From Paenibacillus radicis (ex Xue et al. 2023) (GTDB lineage Bacteria > Bacillota > Bacilli > Paenibacillales > NBRC-103111), in contig NZ_JANQBD010000035.1 in the NCBI RefSeq assembly GCF_024722015.1, positions 1 to 64,000 of the forward strand: a stretch of DNA of 64,000 nt, in the 5' to 3' direction. A program made the position numbers and the translations under genes. The notes beneath the pieces were generated by a model. The model was not told where the DNA came from. It searched no databases and worked only from the letters and a program-made list of their open reading frames with translations. This document shows, one piece after another, positions 33,257-42,905 of the stretch. Position 1 is the stretch's first letter. Each line of letters opens with the position of its first letter.

Positions 33257-36200
33257 ATGCTAAAGAACAGGAAATGGAACATCGGTTCCAAAATCGCATT
33301 AGGCTATTTTCTAGTTATTTTATGTATGGGTATGTCTATTTTTTTTCTTATGGACCGTATATACGCGCTGCAAAAAGAAGTTAGCTTCATTACTGATCAT
33401 GACCTTGCCGTACACACTTTATCGAATCAAATTGAAAAGCATGTGCTGGATATGGAAACCGGACAGCGAGGCTATATCATTACCGGAGAGTCCCAGTATT
33501 TGGAGCCTTATAATGATGGGAAAAGCAAGTGGCTGCAGAGCTACAACGAGCTATATAAGCTGCTTACTGATAATCGGGCCCAGCTCAAAGCTCTGGAAGC
33601 AATTAAAACCAACATCGAGACATGGATAGCTGCGTCCGGAGATAAGATCATTCCCTTGCGCAATGAGAACAAAATGGTAGAAATATTGCAGTATTATAAG
33701 ACAGACCCAGGTAAGAAATACATGGATCTCATGCGCAACCAATGGAATACCTTCCGCAGCGTGGAGAAGGAGCTGACCACAGCTCGTGTCGCTGATCTGG
33801 AAGCCAATAACACGGAGCTTCAAACCACCATGTACTTACTTGCGCTGCTGGCTGTTATCCTGTCTGTTATGGGGGGAACGTTGGTTTCCCGCTCCATTGT
33901 CCATACGATTAAGCAGGTGGTCTCAGCTCTCCAGAAAATTGCGTCTTCGGAAGGCGATTTGAACACCTTTATCGAGGTGAAGACGAACGATGAAGTCCGG
34001 GAGCTTGCCGATGCCGCTAACACGCTGCTGGAAAGCGTTCGGAAGCAGGATTGGTTAAAGACGGGCATTGCTGAGGTCGCGTCTATGAACCAAGGCGTGA
34101 ACAATATTACGGAGCTCGGCTCCTTGTTCATCGGGAAGCTGGCTTCCATCCTTGACGCATCCTATGGAGCCTTCTACCTTAGGACTGGAAGGGGCGAATT
34201 TCAGCGTCTTACAAAGATTGCTTCCTATGCGGGGGATGGTGGCGAAACTATAGGCAAACCAGGCCTTCGGATGGGTGAAGGGCTTGTGGGACAAGCTGCG
34301 CTGGAGAACAGAATGTTTCTGCTGCAGGATATTCCGGACTCGTACATTCGTATTTCTTCTAGTTTGGGGCATGCTGCTCCGAAAAATATTCTTATTACCC
34401 CAATTGAATATGAGGGCAAGGTGGAGGCTGTTGTTGAACTGGCTTCCCTGCAGCCTTTCAATGAGCTTCATCAAGAGCTGCTGCGGCAAATTCGCTGCTC
34501 ATTCGGCATTGCTGTCAATAGTGTGCTGGGACGTATGGAAATCGATCGGCTGCTGGCCGAATCCCAAGCGTTCACCGAGGAGCTTCAGACACAGTCGGAG
34601 GAGCTGCAAGCTCAATCTGAAGAATTATTAAGCCAGCAAGAAGAGATGAAGGCTTCTAATGACTCCTTGAAAAAATCGGAAGAAAGGCTGCAGCGGCAGC
34701 AAGAAGATTTGGAGAAGGTAAACGTAGAGCTGTCCAAGCGTTCGTATCAGCTGGAGGCTCAGGTGCGCTTTACGGAGGAAGTGAATTCCGAAATCGAACG
34801 GCAGAGGGAGGCCCTCCAGAAGCAAACGGAGGAACTGTCAGCCATGTCTCAATATAAATCCGAGTTTTTGGCCAATATGTCTCATGAGCTCAGAACTCCT
34901 CTGAACAGCATGCTGATCTTGTCACAGTTTCTGGGGGAAAATAAAGACGGTAATCTTAGCAGCGAGCAGGTTGAATTCGCAAACACAATCCATGCATCCG
35001 GCGGTGACCTGCTGCGCCTGATTGACGAAATTCTTGATTTATCCAAGGTGGAAGCCGGAAAGCTGGATTTGAACGTAGATATTACCGTAATCGAGGAAAT
35101 AAGCGAGCAAATGCGCCGCAGCTTCCAGCCGGTTGCCGCCAAGAGAGCCCTGCAGTTCAGGATTGAGGCGGAGCCGGAGGTTCCTTCCTTCTTTTATACA
35201 GATAGCCACAGGCTTATGCAGATTCTTAAGAACTTCTTGTCAAATGCTTTTAAATTCACGGAAAAGGGCCAGATTGTTCTGCGAATTTATTCGACGGAAT
35301 ATGCGTTCTCCCATAAACTCGGCGGGGGCAAGCAAGCAGCTATTGCATTCGCTGTTACGGATTCAGGCATAGGGATTCCGGAAGATAAACGAGCTATGAT
35401 CTTTGAAGCCTTCCAGCAGGTTGACGGCACGACCAGCCGCAAATATGGAGGGACCGGCTTGGGACTTACAATCAGCCGTGAATTGGCTCAGATTCTGGGT
35501 GCAGAGATAGATGTGGAAAGCCAGGAAGGACAAGGCAGTACCTTCACGCTTTATATGCCTGCAATTACTGCGCCCGATGAGTTTATTCCTAACATGATGG
35601 ACGAAATTGCTGCAGCGGCAGAGCCGGCAGTGGCGGGTATAGGCTCAGGAGTCCCGCATATAAGCGAAATTATTATACCGCAGTTGGTTTTATCCGATCC
35701 TAAGCTGCTTACACCAGGAGAGGTGAAGGATGATCGGGATAGTATCGGGAATGGTGATAGATTGATGCTGATTGTGGAGGACGACGTTTCTTTTGCCCAG
35801 TTCATTCTTGATATGGCACGTTCTCGCGGATTTAAGGGGTTAGTCGCTACTCAGGGGGATAAAGGGCTGGCATTAGCCTATGCCTACAAGCCTGACATGA
35901 TCATGCTTGATATTCATTTGCCGGTTATGGACGGCTGGACGGTGTTGGATCTGCTTAAACAAAACCCGGATACCCGGCACATTCCGGTTCACGTGCTTTC
36001 CGTTGCAGACGAGCCGCAGCAAAGTTTGGTTTCCGGAGCAATGGCCTATTTGAAAAAGCCAATCAGCAAAGAAATGCTGGTGGAGGCATTCGAGAAGGTT
36101 GAGGATATTCTGAACCGGACTCCCAAGCGGCTGCTGATAGTGGAGGATAACATTCCGCTGCGTAAGAGCCTGGTTGAGCTGATTAAACATGACGATGTAG

Positions 36201-36928
36201 ATATTACGGCTGTCGGCTATGGGAAAGAGGCGCTCCACGAGTTAAATGCAGGACATTTTGACTGTATGGTATTAGATCTGGAATTGGCTGATATGTCCGG
36301 ATTCGAGCTGTTGGACCAGATACGCAATATAGACAATTTGCACACTCTGCCGATCATTATTTTTACCGGTAAAGATCTTGATTCGAATCAAGAGCGTGAG
36401 CTCCGTAAGTATGCAGAGAGCATTATCGTCAAAAATGTAAAATCGCAAGAGCGGTTATACGCGGAAATTACTTTATATCTTCACCGTGTAGAGGCGCAAT
36501 TGCCTGAGGATCGGCGAATGCTGCTGAAAAACCTGCAAAATGGTGAGGATGTGTTCGAAGGAAAGCATATTATGCTGGTCGAGGATGATATTCGGAACGT
36601 ATTTGCACTGACCAATGTGCTTGAGCAGCACAATTTAAAGGTGACCTATGCCGAGAACGGGCGCGAAGCTTTGAAAGTATTGGAGATGCATCCGGATATT
36701 GATTTAATGCTGATGGATATTATGATGCCTGAAATGGACGGCTACGAAGCCATGAAGCATATACGCAGCAATCCTGAGTACAAGCAGCTGCCTATTATTG
36801 CATTAACAGCCAAAGCTATGAAAGAGGACCGGCAAAAGTGCATGGACGCAGGAGCATCCGATTACATCAGCAAACCTATTAATACGGACAAGCTGCTTTC
36901 ACTGTTAAAGGTTTGGTTATATAAGTAA
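33257..36928 (+). CDS. CHASE3-HAMP-GAF hybrid histidine kinase with three receivers
   Basis: 1223 aa. Order: helix (about 12-32); CHASE3 sensor (about 40-185, with METGQRGYIITGESQYLEPY); helix (about 190-210); HAMP; GAF (about 270-420); a long coiled coil of about 120 residues (EELQTQSEELQAQSEELL); HisKA with the phospho-acceptor His in FLANMSHELRTPLNSM; HATPase (NFLSNAFKFTEKGQ, DSGIGIPEDK, GGTGLGLTISRELA); then three receivers with Asp in MLDIHLPVMDGW, LDLELADMSGFE and LMDIMMPEMDGYE. All three receivers keep Asp and Lys. The chain resembles the multi-receiver kinases of stress and multicellular-behaviour systems. The next gene, CheR, follows after 14 bp. Confidence 0.95.
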   Translation: MLKNRKWNIGSKIALGYFLVILCMGMSIFFLMDRIYALQKEVSFITDHDLAVHTLSNQIEKHVLDMETGQRGYIITGESQYLEPYNDGKSKWLQSYNELYKLLTDNRAQLKALEAIKTNIETWIAASGDKIIPLRNENKMVEILQYYKTDPGKKYMDLMRNQWNTFRSVEKELTTARVADLEANNTELQTTMYLLALLAVILSVMGGTLVSRSIVHTIKQVVSALQKIASSEGDLNTFIEVKTNDEVRELADAANTLLESVRKQDWLKTGIAEVASMNQGVNNITELGSLFIGKLASILDASYGAFYLRTGRGEFQRLTKIASYAGDGGETIGKPGLRMGEGLVGQAALENRMFLLQDIPDSYIRISSSLGHAAPKNILITPIEYEGKVEAVVELASLQPFNELHQELLRQIRCSFGIAVNSVLGRMEIDRLLAESQAFTEELQTQSEELQAQSEELLSQQEEMKASNDSLKKSEERLQRQQEDLEKVNVELSKRSYQLEAQVRFTEEVNSEIERQREALQKQTEELSAMSQYKSEFLANMSHELRTPLNSMLILSQFLGENKDGNLSSEQVEFANTIHASGGDLLRLIDEILDLSKVEAGKLDLNVDITVIEEISEQMRRSFQPVAAKRALQFRIEAEPEVPSFFYTDSHRLMQILKNFLSNAFKFTEKGQIVLRIYSTEYAFSHKLGGGKQAAIAFAVTDSGIGIPEDKRAMIFEAFQQVDGTTSRKYGGTGLGLTISRELAQILGAEIDVESQEGQGSTFTLYMPAITAPDEFIPNMMDEIAAAAEPAVAGIGSGVPHISEIIIPQLVLSDPKLLTPGEVKDDRDSIGNGDRLMLIVEDDVSFAQFILDMARSRGFKGLVATQGDKGLALAYAYKPDMIMLDIHLPVMDGWTVLDLLKQNPDTRHIPVHVLSVADEPQQSLVSGAMAYLKKPISKEMLVEAFEKVEDILNRTPKRLLIVEDNIPLRKSLVELIKHDDVDITAVGYGKEALHELNAGHFDCMVLDLELADMSGFELLDQIRNIDNLHTLPIIIFTGKDLDSNQERELRKYAESIIVKNVKSQERLYAEITLYLHRVEAQLPEDRRMLLKNLQNGEDVFEGKHIMLVEDDIRNVFALTNVLEQHNLKVTYAENGREALKVLEMHPDIDLMLMDIMMPEMDGYEAMKHIRSNPEYKQLPIIALTAKAMKEDRQKCMDAGASDYISKPINTDKLLSLLKVWLYK

Positions 36929-36942
36929 CGGGGGTGAAGGCT

Positions 36943-37815
36943 GTGTCCGATTTCTTAAGCGATCTGCATAGCGCTAAGGACCTGATTGATGAAGAGAGGC
37001 AAAAAATTGAGATCGAGCTGCTGCTGGAAGGCATTTATCGAATGTATGGCAATGATTTCCGAGACTATGCTTATGATTCCATATGCAGGCGAATCACGCA
37101 TGCTACGAAACAGCAGGGTTTATCCACTATAACCGCGCTGCTGGAACGGGTACTCCATGATCCGGATTCGATGGAACTGCTGCTGCGCAACTTGACGATT
37201 AATGTTACCGAGATGTTTAGAACACCATCCTTGTTCAAGAAATTCCGAACCAAAGTAGTGCCCTATCTTCATACGTATCCGTCTATCCGGATATGGCATG
37301 CCGGCTGCTCCACTGGAGAGGAAGTGCTCTCTATGGCCATTTTGCTTCAAGAGGAAGGGTTGTACGAAAAGACACGGATATATGCGACGGATATCGACCA
37401 AGAGGCATTGGAGCAGGCGCAGTCAGGCAGAGTATTGATCGGCAGCATGCAGCAATACACAAACAACTATATGATGTCAGGCGGTAAAGCCTCATTCTCC
37501 GATTATTATACGGTTAGCTCAGGGGATGGCAATAAAATAACTTTTAATCCTTCACTTCTGGAGCAAGTTATTTTTGCCGGGCATAATCTGGTAACAGATC
37601 AATCCTTCAATGAATTTCATGTTATCTTTTGCCGGAATGTGATGATTTATTTCAATCGAAATTTGCAGAAGCGGGTTCACAGCCTGTTCCATGAAAGCCT
37701 AGCCCAATTCGGAGTTCTTGCTATCGGAGAACGTGAGACGATTCGGTTCAGTGGCTTCGAGCAGTACTACGAGCAAATAAGCGAAACCGAAAGACTGTAC
37801 AGAAAGATTAAATAA
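36943..37815 (+). CDS. CheR-type protein-glutamate methyltransferase
   Basis: 290 aa with the two CheR domains: an N-terminal helical domain (about 15-85, YGNDFRDYAYDSICRRI and TINVTEMFR) and a SAM-binding Rossmann domain with IWHAGCSTGEEVLSMAIL, YATDIDQEALEQA and VIFCRNVMIYFNRNLQKRV. It methylates glutamates of receptors from SAM. The start is probably GTG 36943, after GGGGGTG; a GTG three codons earlier is possible. It is directly downstream of a hybrid kinase and about 3.9 kb after a chemotaxis receptor, with no cheB in the window. A terminator follows. Confidence 0.93.
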   Translation: MSDFLSDLHSAKDLIDEERQKIEIELLLEGIYRMYGNDFRDYAYDSICRRITHATKQQGLSTITALLERVLHDPDSMELLLRNLTINVTEMFRTPSLFKKFRTKVVPYLHTYPSIRIWHAGCSTGEEVLSMAILLQEEGLYEKTRIYATDIDQEALEQAQSGRVLIGSMQQYTNNYMMSGGKASFSDYYTVSSGDGNKITFNPSLLEQVIFAGHNLVTDQSFNEFHVIFCRNVMIYFNRNLQKRVHSLFHESLAQFGVLAIGERETIRFSGFEQYYEQISETERLYRKIK

Positions 37816-37825
37816 AATATGCCCG

Positions 37826-37875
37826 AACAAAGACCTTCAAGCCCTTTATTTTCAAGGGTAATGAGGGTCTTTGTT
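37826..37875 (+). terminator. Terminator of the hybrid-kinase/CheR operon
   Basis: AACAAAGACC (37826-37835) pairs with GGTCTTTGTT (37866-37875), with an inner GCCCTT/AAGGGT stem. Confidence 0.88.
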
Positions 37876-37945
37876 GTTATTTCCTATGTTTGGATATAAT
37901 CCTAAGCTGGTTAATGTCATGTTAAGACGGATGGGAGGCGGAGTT

Positions 37946-39694
37946 ATGCTGCTGGAATGCTTTTACCACGTAGCTCAAAGCAATTGGGCGTATGCGTATG
38001 ATAAAGAAACGATCCATTTGAGATTTAGAACAAAACGGGATGATGTGGAAGAGGTAGTGGTGGAAACGGGAGACAAATACGACTGGGAGCGTACATATTC
38101 AGAGTACCCGATGGTAAAAACCGCTGCGGACGGAATGTTTGATTATTGGGAAGTCCCGGTCAAACCGGAATATGGGCGTGTCTCCTACTGCTTTCGGTTG
38201 AGAGCCGGCTCGGAAACCGTTTGGATGACCGAGAACGATATTGCTCATGACCGCCCATTCCCGGCAGGGGGTTATTATGACTTCCCCTATATTCATGAGA
38301 TAGATTTGAATATGGTACCCGAATGGGCTAAATCCGCTGTTTTTTATCAAATATTCCCTGACCGATTCTGCAACGGAGATCCCTCCAATGATCCTGAAGG
38401 CACAGCTCCTTGGGGCGAGCAGCCAACTTGGGAAAACTCATTTGGGGGCGATTTGCAAGGGATCATAGATAAATTGGATTATTTGACCGATCTTGGTATC
38501 AATGCCATTTATTTAACCCCAGTGTTTGACGCGCCTTCCAACCATAAGTACGATACTGTCGACTATAAAAAGGTTGATCCATCCTTCGGTGACAACGAGC
38601 TGTTGCGTAGGCTGGTCGATGCTTGCCATAGTAAAAATATTCGTGTAATGCTGGATGCGGTGTTCAATCATTGCAGCGAGCAGTTCCCGCCATTTCAAGA
38701 TGTGCTGAAGCATGGGGAAAAATCTAAATATGCGGATTGGTTTCATATAGACAGCTATCCTCTAGAGGTTAAGGAAGGCCTTCCCAACTATGACACGTTT
38801 GGCTTTTTCGGCAACATGCCTAAGCTGAATACGGCCAATCCGAAGGTAAAGCATTATTTGCTGGATGTAGCCGAATTTTGGATTAAGGAAATGGGTATTG
38901 ACGGATGGAGACTGGATGTAGCTAATGAGGTTGATCACCATTTTTGGAGGAATTTCCGCAAGGTGGTTAAAGCGGCTAACCCGGATGCCTATATTGTAGG
39001 AGAAGTATGGAATGATTCTTTGAAATGGGTGCTGGGCGACCAATTTGACTCCGTCATGAATTATCCTTTCTCCAATAAATTATTGGAATTTTTCTCACAA
39101 TCCAGTATGGACGGCTTTACGTTTGCGAACAGTATGGGAGGGCTCTTAATGCGGTATCCCCAGCAAACGAATGAGGTCATCTTTAATTTACTATGCAGCC
39201 ATGATACCCCCAGGGTGATGTCCCGAGTAGCAGAGGATAAACGTCGGTTAAAGCTGTGCGTTGTCTTTCTGCTTACATATATGGGTACACCTTGTATCTT
39301 TTATGGGGATGAAATAGGACTTACTGGAGACAATGACCCGGATTGCCGCAAATGCATGGAATGGGATCCCGAGAAACAGGACCGTGAGCTTTATGATTTC
39401 TATAAACTGCTAATTGGGCTGCGCCGCGGGAACGAGGTTTTGGTAAATGGAGCTTTCCGGTTTCTGAAGGCGGACCGCGGCGATCAAAGGATCATTTATG
39501 AGCGGATAGGCAGTGGGGAGCATTTTACGGTATGGATGAACAATACGGAGGAAGCAACACTGCTGTCTCACCCGATGGACACAGAAGATTGGTGCGATGC
39601 GCTAACCGGTGAGGAAGTCCGTCCCGTGGACGGCATGATGAATATTGAGTTGGAGGGGTTCGGCTACCGTATTTTGCGGCGCAGCTTGGACTAA
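37946..39694 (+). CDS. GH13 cyclomaltodextrinase / neopullulanase / maltogenic amylase
   Basis: 582 aa from ATG 37946, after GGGAGGCGGAG; the open frame extends 25 codons upstream but the family N-terminus begins here (MLLECFYHVAQSNWAYAYD). An N-terminal CBM34-like domain (about 1-125) precedes the TIM barrel: AVFNHCS, GWRLDVANEVDHHFW (nucleophile Asp), IVGEVWND (Glu acid/base), LLCSHDTPR (Asp), then a C-terminal beta domain. The enzymes hydrolyse cyclodextrins, pullulan and maltodextrins inside the cell; there is no signal peptide. Likely part of maltodextrin or glycogen use with GlgC nearby. Confidence 0.93.
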   Translation: MLLECFYHVAQSNWAYAYDKETIHLRFRTKRDDVEEVVVETGDKYDWERTYSEYPMVKTAADGMFDYWEVPVKPEYGRVSYCFRLRAGSETVWMTENDIAHDRPFPAGGYYDFPYIHEIDLNMVPEWAKSAVFYQIFPDRFCNGDPSNDPEGTAPWGEQPTWENSFGGDLQGIIDKLDYLTDLGINAIYLTPVFDAPSNHKYDTVDYKKVDPSFGDNELLRRLVDACHSKNIRVMLDAVFNHCSEQFPPFQDVLKHGEKSKYADWFHIDSYPLEVKEGLPNYDTFGFFGNMPKLNTANPKVKHYLLDVAEFWIKEMGIDGWRLDVANEVDHHFWRNFRKVVKAANPDAYIVGEVWNDSLKWVLGDQFDSVMNYPFSNKLLEFFSQSSMDGFTFANSMGGLLMRYPQQTNEVIFNLLCSHDTPRVMSRVAEDKRRLKLCVVFLLTYMGTPCIFYGDEIGLTGDNDPDCRKCMEWDPEKQDRELYDFYKLLIGLRRGNEVLVNGAFRFLKADRGDQRIIYERIGSGEHFTVWMNNTEEATLLSHPMDTEDWCDALTGEEVRPVDGMMNIELEGFGYRILRRSLD

Positions 39695-39758
39695 GTCCTT
39701 AATCGGATTGATTTGTAAAAGAAAAGCCGGATAACCTTTTGAATAAGGAGGGATGTTA

Positions 39759-40334
39759 ATGTTAGAGAAATCATTGAGCGAGGAGCAGGACAAGCATGAC
39801 TTTCAGGAGAAGCTCGTAGATGAGCTGGAGAGCGAGAATGTACAACCGCTTAATGCTGAACAGTTAAAACGCGTCACTGATATGGTTAATGACTATAAAG
39901 GGCGCATTAAGACACATTTAATTGAGCAGCAGGAAAAACGAAGCAAGTGGTCAGAACGTCTGGCTGATCAAATTGCTTGCTTTGGCGGCAGTTGGGCATT
40001 TATCGTTTATTTTTCTGTGTTCTTGGCCCTTTGGATGATTTGGAATTTGGTTGTTATTCCTCTAAGATTCGATGATCCTCCGTTTATTTTACTTAATTTA
40101 TTTTTGTCGACTTTATCCGCCTTTCAAGCCCCTGTTATTTTGATGAGTCAGAATCGGCAGGCAGCTCGAGACAAGCAGGAATCCGTATTAAGCTTCGCTA
40201 TCAATTATCAGGCTGAGAAAGAAAACATTGATATTCAAAAACGACTGGACCGTATTGAGCGGCATTTAGACAAATTGGTGGGCAGACTCGAACCAGAAAA
40301 ACAAGGGGACTGCAAGCAATCCGGTAATTTTTAA
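39759..40334 (+). CDS. DUF1003 membrane protein
   Basis: 191 aa. The DUF1003 core is SERLADQIACFGGSWAFIVYF, then FLALWMIWNLVVIPLRFDDPPFILLNLFLST and SQNRQAARDKQ, with two membrane helices. Flanking parts are charged, and the C-terminus (EKENIDIQKRLDRIERHLDK) is a coiled coil. Family function unknown, often near cation or stress genes. The start is taken at ATG 39759, 6 nt after AAGGAGGG; an ATG two codons earlier is too close to that site. 64 bp after the GH13 gene. Confidence 0.9.
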   Translation: MLEKSLSEEQDKHDFQEKLVDELESENVQPLNAEQLKRVTDMVNDYKGRIKTHLIEQQEKRSKWSERLADQIACFGGSWAFIVYFSVFLALWMIWNLVVIPLRFDDPPFILLNLFLSTLSAFQAPVILMSQNRQAARDKQESVLSFAINYQAEKENIDIQKRLDRIERHLDKLVGRLEPEKQGDCKQSGNF

Positions 40335-40484
40335 AGAAATGAGCAATAATTAACCAATTATATTGCGCCTCTTGAAGATGTAATCAATGGTAGGAACTGC
40401 CATCCGGGAAAAGGAAAATGTTTCAAAATCGGGCTTGTACGTTTAATAAAACCATACAAACGGACAATGGGAGGCAGATTCTAA

Positions 40485-41714
40485 ATGACAAAAAAGGATT
40501 GTATTGCCATGCTTCTGGCTGGTGGAGAAGGTCGAAGATTATCCCCGTTTACTAAAAAACTGGCAAAGCCCGCCGTACCTTTCGGCGGCCAATACCGTAT
40601 TATAGATTTTCCTTTAAGTAATTGCGCTAATTCGGGTATTCAAACTGTTGGAGTTTTGACCCAATATGAGTCAGAATCGCTGCACCGACATATCGGCAGT
40701 GGTGAGCCTTGGGGACTCAATAGGGAGAAGCAGGAAGGGGTATCCTTATTATCGCCTCTGACTACAGGTACGAATTGTTATACCGGCACAGCGGATGCGA
40801 TCTATAAAAATATTAATTTTATCGATCAACATAATCCTGAGCATGTATTAATTTTATCCGGTGATCATATTTATTCAATGGACTACCGCTCTATCTTGGA
40901 GGCTCATAAACAGCATGAAGCGGATGCAACGCTTTCTGTTATGGAGGTTCCTTGGGCGGAGACTCACCGTTTTGGTATTATGAATACTGATGAAACTTTG
41001 CGGATCACTGAATTCAAGGAAAAACCAACCAAAACAACCAGCAACCTTGCTTCGATGGGTATTTATATATTTCGTTGGTCCTATTTACGGGAACAGCTTA
41101 TAGAGGATGCCCGGAATCCTCGTTCCAGTCATGATTTTGGCAAGGATCTAATCCCCCGAATGCTGCAGCTTCAAGGAAAGCTTTATGCTTATGAATTCGA
41201 AGGGTACTGGCGTGATGTAGGTACAGTTAAAAGCTTGTGGGAAGCCCATATGGATTTACTTGGTGGACAGGCAGTAGATCTTCAGCCGATGGTCTGGCCA
41301 ACCTATAGTCGCTCGCAGCATGCTGACGGATTGCTCTCCGTATTTCCGCAAAAGGATATTGTGGAGTCCTTGGCACATCGCAGCAGCGAAATCCATGGCA
41401 GCTTATACCGTACCGTACTATTCGCCGGTGTGAGGATAGGTGCAGGAAGCCAGATTCACGACAGTGTGCTGATGCCCAACGTATTAGTAGGTCGTGGTGT
41501 AACCATCTCTCATGCCATAATTGGAGAAGGTGCGGTTATTGAAGACGGTGCAGTTATCGAAGGCCATGAAGATGAAATCGCCGTTGTTGCTCCGAATGCT
41601 TTAGTGGCGCATCGCCCATATATGGATTCTTCCGAGGCGGAGAACGCGAATTCGCTCCATGCGTCCTATGATTCCCGTCAGCAATGGGCTATGCTGCACG
41701 GTTACAGCAATTAG
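40485..41714 (+). CDS. glgC: Glucose-1-phosphate adenylyltransferase
   Basis: 409 aa. The nucleotidyltransferase domain begins with MLLAGGEGRRLSPFTKKLAKP, followed by PFGGQYRIIDFPLSNCANSG, SGDHIYSMDY and GYWRDVGTVKSLWEAHMDLL; a left-handed beta-helix (about 295-385) follows. It makes ADP-glucose from glucose-1-phosphate and ATP, the first committed step of glycogen synthesis. GlgD, GlgB, GlgA and GlgP are not in the window, so either they are elsewhere or ADP-glucose has another use here. ATG with GGGAGG. The next SDR gene begins 25 bp later. Confidence 0.95.
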   Translation: MTKKDCIAMLLAGGEGRRLSPFTKKLAKPAVPFGGQYRIIDFPLSNCANSGIQTVGVLTQYESESLHRHIGSGEPWGLNREKQEGVSLLSPLTTGTNCYTGTADAIYKNINFIDQHNPEHVLILSGDHIYSMDYRSILEAHKQHEADATLSVMEVPWAETHRFGIMNTDETLRITEFKEKPTKTTSNLASMGIYIFRWSYLREQLIEDARNPRSSHDFGKDLIPRMLQLQGKLYAYEFEGYWRDVGTVKSLWEAHMDLLGGQAVDLQPMVWPTYSRSQHADGLLSVFPQKDIVESLAHRSSEIHGSLYRTVLFAGVRIGAGSQIHDSVLMPNVLVGRGVTISHAIIGEGAVIEDGAVIEGHEDEIAVVAPNALVAHRPYMDSSEAENANSLHASYDSRQQWAMLHGYSN

Positions 41715-41739
41715 CTAGCTGTTAAGGGAGGTTCTGGAT

Positions 41740-42558
41740 ATGGGAGAAGGAGAAGCGACTAAGGAACAGATTCAGCAGCGGCTGCAAGGCAAAGTAGCCC
41801 TTGTAACTGGAGGAGGCTCCGGTATAGGGAAAGCATCGGCACTGCTGTATGCCAGGCATGGAGCTAAGGTTTGCGTCCTGGACCGGGGACTGGATTCCGT
41901 CAAAGAGGTTCAAGAGGAAATCACGCTTGCGGGCGGCGAAGCCTATGCCATCAATGCCGATATATCGCGTCCGGAGGAAATGCAGCATGCAATGGATAGG
42001 GCTGTGCAGCATTACGGGCGGCTGGATATTGTGTTTGCTAACGCCGGTATCAATGGCGTTCTGAATGCCATTGAGCACATGAGTGTGCAAGATTGGGAAC
42101 AGACGGTAGACATTAATTTGAAGGGAACCTTCCTGACGGTTAAATATGCGATTCCTTATCTCAAGAAGCAGGGAGGGAGCATAATTATAACCAGCTCCAT
42201 TAATGGAAACCGCGTATTTTCCAATTTCGGCTTCAGTACCTACAGCACAACCAAAGCGGCGCAGGTTGCTTTTATGAAGATGGCTGCCCTGGAGCTGGCT
42301 CGATACCGAATACGCGTCAACGCCATTTGCCCGGGGGCCATCCATACCCGTATTGGTGATAATACTCATTTCATGCCTGAGGTGGATGAAATCCGTATTG
42401 CCGTTGAGTTTCCGGAAGGGGATCATCCGCTGGAACGAAATCCCGGATCGGCAGAGCAAGTAGCTGATTTGGCGCTGTTCCTCGCTTCTAATGAATCGTC
42501 TCATATCTCCGGTACTGAAATTTATATTGACGGTGCGGAATCGCTCCTGCGAGGATAG
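41740..42558 (+). CDS. Short-chain dehydrogenase/reductase
   Basis: 272 aa, classical SDR. Cofactor loop TGGGSGIGKAS near 22-32, NADI near 73-76, NAGI near 101-104, catalytic Ser in IITSSINGN, and YSTTKAA with Tyr and Lys near 167-171, then NAICPGAIHTRI. The Arg/Asp after strand 2 (VLDRGLDSV) suggests NAD(H). ATG with GGGAGG. It follows glgC by 25 bp and ends at a terminator. Substrate not deducible; glucose- or polyol-type oxidoreductases are common in this branch. Confidence 0.92.
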   Translation: MGEGEATKEQIQQRLQGKVALVTGGGSGIGKASALLYARHGAKVCVLDRGLDSVKEVQEEITLAGGEAYAINADISRPEEMQHAMDRAVQHYGRLDIVFANAGINGVLNAIEHMSVQDWEQTVDINLKGTFLTVKYAIPYLKKQGGSIIITSSINGNRVFSNFGFSTYSTTKAAQVAFMKMAALELARYRIRVNAICPGAIHTRIGDNTHFMPEVDEIRIAVEFPEGDHPLERNPGSAEQVADLALFLASNESSHISGTEIYIDGAESLLRG

Positions 42559-42584
42559 CTTCAAATTGGCATTATATAAATTAT

Positions 42585-42635
42585 AAAGTCCCTAATGTAT
42601 ACAATCTTATGGATTGCATGCGTTAGGGACTTTTT
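42585..42635 (+). terminator. Terminator of the glgC-SDR unit
   Basis: AAAGTCCCTAA (42585-42595) pairs with TTAGGGACTTT (42623-42633), inner CAATC/GATTG, followed by TTTTT. Confidence 0.92.
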
Positions 42636-42683
42636 CTCATCATGGAGAGGTAGAACTGCCGTTTATCTTGAAGAATAAGGTAG

Positions 42684-42905
42684 CTAAGGCATACCCTCAT
42701 GGTCATTTTCTGCAAACGAAGCCGGGCTTGTTTCCTGTTCTTCGGCGGTTTCTTCCGTGGAAGGCATATCCTTTTTGCCGTAAAAAGAGCGGACACGGAG
42801 ACCTTTAAGAGTAGAACTCATCTCAAAGAGCTTTTTGATTGCTCCTTCTTTGCTCATTGGCCCGTGAAGTATTTTTTTCTTATAAACAATGTAGTACTCA
42901 TTCAT
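42684..42905 (-). CDS. Small hypothetical protein with acidic tail
   Basis: 73 aa from ATG with AAGGAGG 8 nt upstream. The N-terminal half is basic and ordered (MNEYYIVYKKKILHGPMSKE, GAIKKLFEMSSTLKGLRVRS); the C-terminal third is acidic and disordered (STEETAEEQETSPASFAE). No signal peptide or helix. I do not recognise a family. The N-terminus looks like a small one-domain fold with a GP..KEGA motif. A plus-strand hairpin with seven T residues (42943-42982) lies upstream of it. Confidence 0.75.
   Translation of the reverse strand: MNEYYIVYKKKILHGPMSKEGAIKKLFEMSSTLKGLRVRSFYGKKDMPSTEETAEEQETSPASFAENDHEGMP

Noticed and set aside
41722..42564. 280-codon open frame antisense to the SDR gene
   Set aside because: Its composition (His, Arg, Ser, Leu, Cys mix) is not protein-like, it has no ribosome site, and the plus strand encodes a motif-complete SDR.
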